Of a DNA stretch of 64,000 nucleotides, positions 57,158 through 64,000 are shown one piece after another (position 1 is the first letter of the stretch; every line of letters starts with the position of its first letter). The DNA comes from Prosthecodimorpha staleyi (GTDB lineage Bacteria > Pseudomonadota > Alphaproteobacteria > Rhizobiales > Ancalomicrobiaceae). Location: positions 78,221-142,220 of the forward strand of contig NZ_JAHHZF010000012.1 of NCBI RefSeq assembly GCF_018729455.1, in the 5' to 3' direction. A program made the translations under genes and the position numbers. The notes under the pieces are model-generated. The model was given only the letters and a program-made list of their open reading frames with translations. It made no database searches and had not been told where the DNA came from.

Positions 57158-59467
57158 TTGGCCCGAAGCCCGAAATCCACCGCCGCCCCGACCTTCCCGA
57201 CCCGCGACGAAATCCTTGCCTTCCTGGCCGAGCATCCCGGGCAGGCCGGCAAGCGCGAGATCGCTCGCGCCTTCGGCATCACGGGCGGCGCCAAGATCGC
57301 CCTGAAGAAGCTCCTGAAGGAACTGGCCGAGGACGGCACCGTCACCCGGCATCGGCGCAAGCTGGCGCCGGCCGGCCAGATGCCGGCCGTACTGGTCGCC
57401 GACGTGGTCGGCCGCGACGGCGACGGCGAGCTGCTGGCCGTGCCGGACGAATGGGACGAGGACGAATTCGGCCCGGCGCCGAAGATCCTGCTCATGCCCG
57501 AGCGCTCCAAGCGGCCGGGCGTGCCCCATGCCGGCGTCGGCGACCGCGTGCTCCTGCGCCTGACCGAATCCGACGAGGCGCTGCCCGCAGGCATCGGGGC
57601 TCAAGGGCGCGTCACCCGCATCCTCGATCGCAAGCCCGCCGCCGCGCTCGGCATCGTGCGCCTGCAGCCGGGCGGCGCCCGGATCATGCCGATCGACAAG
57701 AAGTCGAAGGAATTCACCGTCGCCGAGGCCGACCTGAAGGAGGCCCGCGACGGCGATCTGGTCGCCCTCGACGTGATCCGCTCCGGCCGGCTCGGCCTGC
57801 CGCGCGCCCGGGTGCGCGAGGTCATCGGCTCGACGGCGTCGGAGAAGGCGGTCAGCCAGATCGCCCTGTTCTCGCACAACATTCCGCATGTCTTTGCGTC
57901 CGCGGTGCTGAAGGAGGCCGAGGCCGCCACGCCGGTCGGGCTCGACGGGCGCGAGGACTGGCGCCGCCTGCCGCTCATCACCATCGACCCGCCCGACGCC
58001 AAGGACCACGACGACGCCGTCCATGCCGAGCCCGACACCGACCCGGCCAATCCGGGCGGCTTCGTCGTCACCGTCGCCATCGCCGACGTGGCCGCCTATG
58101 TGAAGCCCGGCACCGCCATGGACCGCGAGGCCCTGCATCGCGGCAATTCGGTCTATTTCCCCGACCGCGTCGTGCCGATGCTGCCGGAGCGCATCTCCAA
58201 CGATCTCTGCTCGCTGCGCGAAAAGGAGGACCGCCCGGCGCTCGCCGTGCGCATGATCTTCGGCGCCGACGGGCGCAAGCAGCAGCACAGCTTCCACCGC
58301 ATCATGATGCGTTCGGCCGCCAAGCTCTCCTACCAGCAGGCCCAGGCGGCAATCGACGGGCGGCCGGACGCCAAGACCGACACGCTCCTCGAAGGCGTGC
58401 TGAAGCCGCTCTGGGCCGGCTATGCGGTGCTGAAGCGCGGCCGCGACGCACGCGAGCCGCTCGACCTCGACCTTCCCGAGCGCAAGGTGCTGCTGACCCC
58501 TGAGGGCACGGTCGACCGGATCGTCATTCCCGAGCGCCTCGACGCCCACAAGCTGATCGAGGAATGCATGATCATGGCCAATGTGGCCGCGGCGGAGACG
58601 CTGGAGAAGCACCACACGCCGTTGCTGTATCGCATCCACGACCAGCCTTCGCCGGAAAAGCTGCAGGGCCTCAAGGACTTCCTGGCCACGCTCGATGTCA
58701 AGATCGGGATGAAGGGCGGTCTGAAGCCGGCGGCCTTCAACGGCATCCTGGCGCGTTTCGTCGACAAGCCGGAATCCGGGCTGGTCAACGAGGTGGTGCT
58801 GCGCTCGCAGGCCCAGGCCGAGTACAACCCGTTGAATATCGGCCATTTCGGCCTGCATCTGAGGCGCTACGCGCATTTCACCAGCCCGATCCGCCGCTAT
58901 GCCGACCTGATCGTGCACCGCGCCCTGATCCGCGCGCTCCGGCTCGGCCGGGACGGCCTGCCGGAAACCATCGACGACAAGCTGACGGCGATCGGCGCGG
59001 AGATCTCGGCCGCCGAACGGCGCGCCATGGCGGCCGAGCGCGACACGATCGACCGCCTGATCGCGCGCTGGCTGATGGACCGGATCGGCGCCACCTTCCG
59101 GGCGCGCATCTCGGGCGTCACCAAGTCCGGCCTGTTCGTGCGACTGGAGGAGACCGGCGCCGACGGCTTCATCCCGGCCTCGACCATCGGCCGAGACTAC
59201 TACCTTTTCGACGAGAAGACCCGCTCGATGATCGGCGAGCGGACCGGCGAGACCTGGCGGCTCGGCGATCGGGTCGACGTCAAACTGGTCGAGGCCCAGC
59301 CTTTTGCAGGGGCGCTGCGATTTGAACTTCTGAGCGAAGGCGCGTACCAGAAGGCGCCGGGGCGCCGTCCGGGCGGACCGGGCGGGCGCGCCGGGCGTCC
59401 GGCGGGCGTCCGGACCGGACGGACGGACCGCAGTCGCGGGTCCGGCGGGCGGCCGGGACGCGGCTAG
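57158..59467 (+). CDS. rnr: Ribonuclease R (VacB)
   Basis: 769 residues from a TTG at 57158, chosen because rhizobial orthologues begin with a similar MARxPxS; no ATG is available before the domain. A 3'-5' exonuclease that degrades structured RNA. Landmarks: N-terminal winged helix (REIARAFGITGGAKIALKK), the RNB catalytic block TIDPPDAKDHDDAVHAE with its aspartates, FTSPIRRYADLIVHR, and a C-terminal S1 domain (TFRARISGVTKSGLFVRLEE) followed by a Gly/Arg-rich tail. Confidence 0.96.
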   Translation: MARSPKSTAAPTFPTRDEILAFLAEHPGQAGKREIARAFGITGGAKIALKKLLKELAEDGTVTRHRRKLAPAGQMPAVLVADVVGRDGDGELLAVPDEWDEDEFGPAPKILLMPERSKRPGVPHAGVGDRVLLRLTESDEALPAGIGAQGRVTRILDRKPAAALGIVRLQPGGARIMPIDKKSKEFTVAEADLKEARDGDLVALDVIRSGRLGLPRARVREVIGSTASEKAVSQIALFSHNIPHVFASAVLKEAEAATPVGLDGREDWRRLPLITIDPPDAKDHDDAVHAEPDTDPANPGGFVVTVAIADVAAYVKPGTAMDREALHRGNSVYFPDRVVPMLPERISNDLCSLREKEDRPALAVRMIFGADGRKQQHSFHRIMMRSAAKLSYQQAQAAIDGRPDAKTDTLLEGVLKPLWAGYAVLKRGRDAREPLDLDLPERKVLLTPEGTVDRIVIPERLDAHKLIEECMIMANVAAAETLEKHHTPLLYRIHDQPSPEKLQGLKDFLATLDVKIGMKGGLKPAAFNGILARFVDKPESGLVNEVVLRSQAQAEYNPLNIGHFGLHLRRYAHFTSPIRRYADLIVHRALIRALRLGRDGLPETIDDKLTAIGAEISAAERRAMAAERDTIDRLIARWLMDRIGATFRARISGVTKSGLFVRLEETGADGFIPASTIGRDYYLFDEKTRSMIGERTGETWRLGDRVDVKLVEAQPFAGALRFELLSEGAYQKAPGRRPGGPGGRAGRPAGVRTGRTDRSRGSGGRPGRG

Positions 59468-59562
59468 ACTTTCGCGATGCGGCATCCGCGGACAGGCTTC
59501 GGAGCTGAAATGCGGCGGCCTGCGACAGGTCGGGCGGCCTGCAGGCCGGGAAAGGGGTCGGA

Positions 59563-60015
59563 ATGTCTTTGGTCTATGGAGACGGCGCAGCGGAGCCGGC
59601 GCTGCCGAAGCGTCCGGTCGGGCTGGCGATGCGGCGCGGCGCGCTCGGGCGCTGCCCGAAATGTGGCGAGGGCCGTCTGTTCGACGGCTTCGTGACGGTC
59701 GCGGCCCAATGCCCGGCCTGCGGAGAGGCCATGCACCACCACCGCGCCGACGACTTTCCGCCCTATGTCACCATCTTCATCGTCGGCCACGTCGTCGTTC
59801 CGGCGATGTATTTCGTCGAGAAGCTCTGGCACCCGGACCTCTGGATCCATGCGGCGCTCTGGCTGCCGCTGACACTCATCCTCTCGGTCGCCTTGCTGCG
59901 TCCGATCAAGGGCGCCATCATCGGCCTGCAATGGGCGCTCTATATGCACGGGTTCCATCCCGGAGGCGCCGAGGACGACGCCCCGAGCGGGCAGACGGGT
60001 GGACCGGCAACATGA
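59563..60015 (+). CDS. DUF983 family membrane protein
   Basis: 150 residues. Two CxxC pairs (CPKCGEGRLFDGF and CPACGEAMHHHRADDFP) precede two or three membrane helices (YVTIFIVGHVVVPAMYF, ALWLPLTLILSVALL). The cysteines probably bind zinc. Function unknown. The stop overlaps the NUDIX start by 4 bases; the same order is found in relatives. Confidence 0.93.
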   Translation: MSLVYGDGAAEPALPKRPVGLAMRRGALGRCPKCGEGRLFDGFVTVAAQCPACGEAMHHHRADDFPPYVTIFIVGHVVVPAMYFVEKLWHPDLWIHAALWLPLTLILSVALLRPIKGAIIGLQWALYMHGFHPGGAEDDAPSGQTGGPAT

Positions 60016-60779
60016 ACGAGAAGGCGGTGGCAGGACTTTCGGATCGCCTGGCCAAGCTCAACAATGAAATCCGCGACACGACCCACGCCAACCAACGCCC
60101 CAAGGATGCCGCGACGCTGCTGATCCTGGACCGCACGGCCGGCGCGCCCCTGCGGGTGCTGATGGGCCGGCGGCACATGCGCCACCGCTTCTTTCCCGGC
60201 GCCTACGTCTTCCCGGGCGGCAAGGTCGATGCGGCGGATTCCTTCGTCCCCGTCGCCGCCCCCTATGACGAGGCGACCGCGGCCAAGATCAACCTCGACC
60301 TGAAGCGGCCGAAGACGGCTGCGCGCGCCCGCGCCTTCGGGGTGGCCGCCATCCGGGAGACCTTCGAGGAGGCCGGCCTGTTCATCGGGACACGGATGGA
60401 GCGCGGCGCCCCGTCCCTGAAGGGCGACATGGCGGCCTTCTCCGAGCGCGGCATCGCCATCGCCCTCGACCGGCTGCGCTTCGTCGCCCGCGCCATCACG
60501 CCGCCGCGCCGGCCGCGCCGCTTCGACACTCGCTTCTTCGCCTGCTTCGCCGGCGACGTCGTCGATCGCCTGGAGGCCGGTGTCGGCCCTTCCGGCGAGT
60601 TGGAGGACGTCGCCTGGCTGACCATCGAGGAAGCCAAGAAGACGCAGATCCCGCCGATCACGGTCGCCATCCTGGACGAGATCGAGGACCGGCTCGCCTC
60701 CGATCCGGCGCTCGATCCGACGGCGCCGATCCCCTACTACCGCTGGGTCGGCAAGACCTTCCAGCGCAGCATGATCTAA
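60012..60779 (+). CDS. NUDIX hydrolase (NUDT19-like arrangement)
   Basis: 255 residues from ATG 60012, overlapping the DUF983 gene. The Nudix helix is AIRETFEEAGLFIG, and the preceding FPGGKVD lies about 45 residues upstream, so a long insert separates the two halves of the usual box, as in NUDT7/19-like enzymes that act on CoA or other nucleoside diphosphate derivatives. The substrate is not known. PRRFDTRFFACF is a further conserved strand. Confidence 0.92.
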   Translation: MNEKAVAGLSDRLAKLNNEIRDTTHANQRPKDAATLLILDRTAGAPLRVLMGRRHMRHRFFPGAYVFPGGKVDAADSFVPVAAPYDEATAAKINLDLKRPKTAARARAFGVAAIRETFEEAGLFIGTRMERGAPSLKGDMAAFSERGIAIALDRLRFVARAITPPRRPRRFDTRFFACFAGDVVDRLEAGVGPSGELEDVAWLTIEEAKKTQIPPITVAILDEIEDRLASDPALDPTAPIPYYRWVGKTFQRSMI

Positions 60780-60780
60780 C

Positions 60781-62007
60781 ATGACCGAGCCGTCTGTCCG
60801 GGCGGCCGGCGCCTCCGCCGGGCCTTCCGCCCTGTCCGCTTCCGCCCCCGACAACGGCGCCCGGACAGCGGCTCTCGTCGCCATGATCGCGTCGGCGGGC
60901 GGCGTCGGTGCGGGACTCAGTCTCGGCCTGCCTCTGCTGGCGCTGGTGCTGGAAAGCCGCGGCATCACGGGCAGTTGGATCGGGCTCAACACGGCCGTGG
61001 CCGGGTTTGCCGCGCTGGCAATCACGCCCTTCGTGACGCCGCTGGCGGCCCGGATCGGCGCCATGCGGCTGCTGATCGGCGCGCTGCTGACCACCGCGGT
61101 GGCGCTGATCGGCTTCTATTTCGCGACCGATTTCCGCCTGTGGTTTCCGCTCCGGCTGGTCTTCCACGGCGCGCTCGGCACGGCCTTCGTGCTGTCGGAA
61201 TTCTGGATCGCCTCGCTCGCTCCCGGCGCGCGGCGCGGTCTGGTGATGGGCATCTATGCCACCGTCCTTTCACTCGGCTTCGCGGTCGGGCCGCTGATCC
61301 TGCGCTTCGTCGGCAGCCACGGCTTCCTGCCCTTCGGGCTGGGGGCCGCCATCATCGCGCTGGCGACGATCCCGGTCCTGTTCGCGCGCGGGCAGCGGCC
61401 GGACCTGCACCAGACCGGCAAGCGCCGTTCGGTCTTCGCCTTCGTGGTCGGCGTGCCGATCGCCAGCGTGGCGGCCCTGGTGTTCGGCGCGGTCGAATCG
61501 GGCGCCATGGCGATCCTGCCGGTCTACGGCCTCCGCCTCGGCCTGGAGGAGGGCCAGGCGGCCCTGATCGTGACCGCGGCGGCGCTCGGCAACGTCGCCC
61601 TGCAGATCCCGATCGGGCTCATCGCCGATCGAATCGACCGCGTCACCGTGCTCGTTGCCTGCGCGCTGGCCGGGCTGGCCGGCGCCTTTGTGATCCCGCT
61701 GGTGGCCGATCGCTTTCCGGCGCTGCTCGCCGTCGTGTTCGTCTGGGCCGGAATCATCGCGGGGCTCTACACCGTCGGCCTGACCCATCTCGGCGCGCGC
61801 TATTCCGGCGCCAATCTGGCCGCCGCCAACGCCACCTTCGTGATGATGTATGCGGTCGGCATGATGGCCGGTCCGCCAGCCATGGGGCTCGGTCTCGACG
61901 CCTTCGCGCCGCATGGCGCGATCCTGGTCACGGCGGTGTTCTTTCTGGCCTATCTGGCCGTGGTCGCGATCGTTCGTGCCGGTTCCCGGGACGGCGCGCG
62001 CGCTTGA
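60781..62007 (+). CDS. Major facilitator superfamily transporter (YcaD-like)
   Basis: 408 residues, starting one base after the NUDIX stop. About 12 membrane helices; the loop between helices 2 and 3 contains [11 protein letters not shown] and later [11 protein letters not shown], the MFS signature positions. Substrate unknown; the YcaD-type proteins are uncharacterised exporters. The -35 of the rpmG promoter overlaps its stop codon. Confidence 0.9.
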   Translation: MTEPSVRAAGASAGPSALSASAPDNGARTAALVAMIASAGGVGAGLSLGLPLLALVLESRGITGSWIGLNTAVAGFAALAITPFVTPLAARIGAMRLLIGALLTTAVALIGFYFATDFRLWFPLRLVFHGALGTAFVLSEFWIASLAPGARRGLVMGIYATVLSLGFAVGPLILRFVGSHGFLPFGLGAAIIALATIPVLFARGQRPDLHQTGKRRSVFAFVVGVPIASVAALVFGAVESGAMAILPVYGLRLGLEEGQAALIVTAAALGNVALQIPIGLIADRIDRVTVLVACALAGLAGAFVIPLVADRFPALLAVVFVWAGIIAGLYTVGLTHLGARYSGANLAAANATFVMMYAVGMMAGPPAMGLGLDAFAPHGAILVTAVFFLAYLAVVAIVRAGSRDGARA

Positions 62008-62035
62008 CAATCCGGCGCGCATCGGTCAGTTATCC
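62004..62035 (+). promoter_or_regulatory. Candidate rpmG promoter
   Basis: A perfect TTGACA (62004-62009) overlaps the MFS stop codon. The -10 is less clear: AGTTAT (62028-62033, 18-base spacer) or TTATCC (62030-62035). Confidence 0.45.
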
Positions 62036-62049
62036 GCCCAACGTCAGCG

Positions 62050-62075
62050 GGCCCGCGCTCATCACGCGGGCCTTC
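62050..62075 (+). terminator. Hairpin in the MFS-rpmG gap
   Basis: GGCCCGCG (62050-62057) with CGCGGGCC (62065-62072), 7-base loop, then TTC. Either a weak terminator of the NUDIX-MFS unit or a structure in the rpmG leader. Confidence 0.45.
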
Positions 62076-62137
62076 TGCATCCGACTTCATCGGACCGGCA
62101 CGCCGAATGCCGGGCCCGCCACCCGGAAGGTGCCTCC

Positions 62138-62305
62138 ATGGCCAAGGCCAACACCATCAAGATCAAGCTGCTCTCCTCGGCCGATACCGGCTTCTTCTAC
62201 GTGACCAAGAAGAACTCGCGCACCAAGACCGAGAAGCTGTCGTTCACCAAGTACGACCCGATCGCGCGCAAGCATGTCGAGTTCAAGGAAACCAAGATCA
62301 AGTGA
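62138..62305 (+). CDS. rpmG: Ribosomal protein L33
   Basis: 55 residues from ATG 62138, with GGAAGGTG about 6 bases upstream. [20 protein letters not shown] and [12 protein letters not shown] are typical. The zinc-binding cysteines found in some L33 are absent, so this is the zinc-free form usual in alphaproteobacteria. It has its own terminator. Confidence 0.98.
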   Translation: MAKANTIKIKLLSSADTGFFYVTKKNSRTKTEKLSFTKYDPIARKHVEFKETKIK

Positions 62306-62342
62306 TCTTGGCCGTTCCGGCCGACTGACTGGCCTTGCGAAG

Positions 62343-62369
62343 AGCCGCTCGATTTCGGGCGGCTTTTTT
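62343..62369 (+). terminator. Terminator of rpmG
   Basis: A 9-base-pair stem with one G-U pair (62343-62351 with 62356-62364), 4-base loop, then TTTTTT. A strong intrinsic terminator. Confidence 0.88.
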
Positions 62370-62460
62370 GCGTCGCCTGATGCCGCCTTGCTCGATGCCC
62401 CGATGACCGATTCCCCGCGGCCGGCCGCCCCCTTGGCGCCCGCCGTCAGGCGCCCGGGAC

Positions 62461-64000
62461 CTATCGGCCTGAACCGGCGAGATGGGCGGCAAGTCGGACC
62501 GCGAGGGCGATCGCCGTCAGGGTCGGATTGGCCTGGCCGGAGGTCGGCAGCACGGCCGTTCCCACGACATGCAGGTTCGGGCAGTCGAAGCAGGCGAGGT
62601 TGCCGTCGACCACTGCCGTCGTGCGGCTGACGCCCATGCGGGCGACGCCGATCTGATGGGTGCCGTGGGACGCCTTGGCGAGGATCGAGTCGACCGCGAT
62701 TTCGCGCGGGCCGCGCCAGGCCATGCGGCCGAGGCCGGTGCGCTCCAGCCAGCCCTTAAGCGCATCATGCGCACGCACCACCCCTTCGGCATTGTCGCGC
62801 GCGAAGCGCAGGTCGATGCCGAGCCGCGGAAGGCCGAGGCGGTCTGTCTCGCCCGTCAGCCAGACGCGGCTGGCCCGGTCCGGCCAGTGCTCGGCATGAT
62901 AGGAGAGCCCATAGGTGCGCGCGGCATTGCGCACGAAGAAGCCCGGCAGGCGTTCGCGGGCGAACCGCCGGCGCAACAGAAAAGCCGGCAGGAAGGCCGC
63001 GGCCGCCGGCAGCCCCTTCAGAACGTTGACGACATGCGGCCAGCGGTTGAAGCGGTCGGGAACATGCCGCCTGCGGATCGCCTCCGCGACGACCATTCGC
63101 CCGAGCGGCCCGACCGACAGGGCGAGCAGCACGGCGGACAGGATGGCGCTGCCGTGGCGCGGATCGGCGCTCGGCGCCACCACGGGCCAGAAGGAGACAT
63201 TCGGCAGGGCCTCGGCACGCTGGAGCGCGTCGGACGGGATCATCCGGCGGCGGGCATAGGAGCCGCGGCCGTCGCGATAGAAATCGAAGGCGGCTTCCGT
63301 CGCCGCATCCGCAAAGGTGATGTCGGCCACCTCGCCGATCAGGTGGCCCATATAGCCGCGCCCAAGCGGCCCGTCGGCCCCGCCGAACCGATCCGACCGG
63401 TCGCGCCGGAAGGCGAGCAGCAGGCGCGCGGATTCAAGGCCGCCGCAGGCGATGGCGACCCGATCGGCGGCCACCCTATACCGGGTCCCGTCCGGGCCGG
63501 CCACGACGAGGCCGGCGATCCGGCCGGTCTCCGCGAATACCGCGTCGACCACGGTCGCATTCAGCCGCAGGTCGATGTGCGGATCGCCCTCCAGCGCGGC
63601 CGCATGGGCCTTGTGGAATTTGGGCTGGTTGCTGAAGCGCTCCAGGCGCCCCGCATCGAAGGCGTCGTCCGGCGCGGCACGGCCGGAAGCCGGCAGCGGA
63701 TCGCGAAAGACCGGCGCACCGCAGCCGGCATAGGCGCAGGCGGCGGCATAGTGGGGCGCCAGTTCGTCGAGGCCGAACAGCCAGCGGGCATCGCCGACCA
63801 TCGCCCGCGGCTCGAAATCGATCGGGTCGAACGGCTGGCAGCGGCCGGCCCAGAGATTCGAGGTGCCGCCGAGACGGCGCGCGACCGCAATGGCCATGTC
63901 GTCGTGGCGGGCCGGATCGACGATCTCGGCCGCCGACAGGGCAGTCGTCTCGGGCGCCGGGCGGCGCCCGCCGCGCCGCCCACCCGATAGACCCTTCCGG
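62461..64000 (-). CDS. GMC-family oxidoreductase, N-terminus beyond the window
   Basis: At least 513 residues; the frame is open to the right edge, so the FAD-binding Rossmann motif is not seen. Visible blocks: GGTSNLWAGRCQPFDPIDF, IACGGLESARLLL, and the C-terminal GTHQIGVARMGV with HVVGTAVLPTSGQANPTLT, which carries the active-site histidine region of GMC enzymes. The family oxidises alcohols or sugars with FAD; the substrate is unknown. The internal ATG at 63897 lies inside the conserved region and is not the start. Confidence 0.9.
   Translation of the reverse strand, partial: RKGLSGGRRGGRRPAPETTALSAAEIVDPARHDDMAIAVARRLGGTSNLWAGRCQPFDPIDFEPRAMVGDARWLFGLDELAPHYAAACAYAGCGAPVFRDPLPASGRAAPDDAFDAGRLERFSNQPKFHKAHAAALEGDPHIDLRLNATVVDAVFAETGRIAGLVVAGPDGTRYRVAADRVAIACGGLESARLLLAFRRDRSDRFGGADGPLGRGYMGHLIGEVADITFADAATEAAFDFYRDGRGSYARRRMIPSDALQRAEALPNVSFWPVVAPSADPRHGSAILSAVLLALSVGPLGRMVVAEAIRRRHVPDRFNRWPHVVNVLKGLPAAAAFLPAFLLRRRFARERLPGFFVRNAARTYGLSYHAEHWPDRASRVWLTGETDRLGLPRLGIDLRFARDNAEGVVRAHDALKGWLERTGLGRMAWRGPREIAVDSILAKASHGTHQIGVARMGVSRTTAVVDGNLACFDCPNLHVVGTAVLPTSGQANPTLTAIALAVRLAAHLAGSGR

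Overview
The window is a chromosomal segment of a GC-rich alphaproteobacterium, most likely of the order Hyphomicrobiales (Rhizobiales). The main evidence is gene order: erpA-like/dgt-argS-SPOR protein-nagZ-scpA-scpB-tatA-tatB-tatC-serS-surE on one side, and topA-rnr-DUF983-NUDIX-rpmG with pyrB-pyrC'-plsY on the other, both of which are arrangements known from that order. A lone usg gene, an alphaproteobacterial-type RNase E and frequent GTG/TTG starts fit as well. No rRNA, CRISPR array, phage module or insertion sequence is visible. One tRNA gene (Asn, anticodon GTT) is present.

Layout, left to right. 1-3349: a truncated ABC-transporter binding protein, then radC-map and sfsA, all on the minus strand. 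3646-7966: a four-gene plus-strand cluster (circularly permuted ATP-grasp protein, alpha-E protein, transglutaminase-like protein, proteasome-like Anbu peptidase), followed by a membrane GGDEF/EAL protein. 10420-15404: minus-strand accessory and housekeeping genes (CueR-type regulator, a DUF2235 gene cut by an in-frame amber codon, usg, a collagen-like lipoprotein, argC, cobinamide kinase). 15607-19749: tRNA-Asn, a short TadG-like protein, a weakly coding stretch and two convergent sulfotransferase-like genes. This is the least conserved part of the window.

20150-24540: recG and the groES-groEL operon with a recognisable CIRCE operator, a terminator and a short echo of the groEL 3' end. 24731-38956: erpA-like gene, divergent dgt, then argS through surE. 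This region covers translation (argS, serS), cell division/envelope (SPOR protein, NagZ), chromosome segregation (ScpAB) and Tat export (TatABC), with an orphan ABC ATPase inserted between scpB and tatA. 39199-42076: DUF502 membrane protein, agmatinase-type ureohydrolase, rplM-rpsI. 42367-47522: a beta-barrel outer-membrane protein, a hot-dog thioesterase and a large RNase E gene with a long leader. 47857-50850: plsY, an inactive-looking dihydroorotase paralogue and pyrB on the minus strand. 51426-53851: an AidB-type acyl-CoA dehydrogenase and two small genes. 54250-62305: topA, rnr, DUF983, NUDIX, MFS, rpmG. The window ends inside a GMC-type oxidoreductase gene.

The best candidates for unusual biology are the Anbu/ATP-grasp/alpha-E/transglutaminase cluster (with a polyglutamine tail on the ATP-grasp protein), the amber-split DUF2235 gene, the sulfotransferase pair, and the long rne leader with a hairpin next to the start codon. 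The Anbu cluster type has been noted before in comparative genomics, so it is under-explored rather than wholly new. Functions are assigned from recognised sequence motifs by eye; no database search was run.
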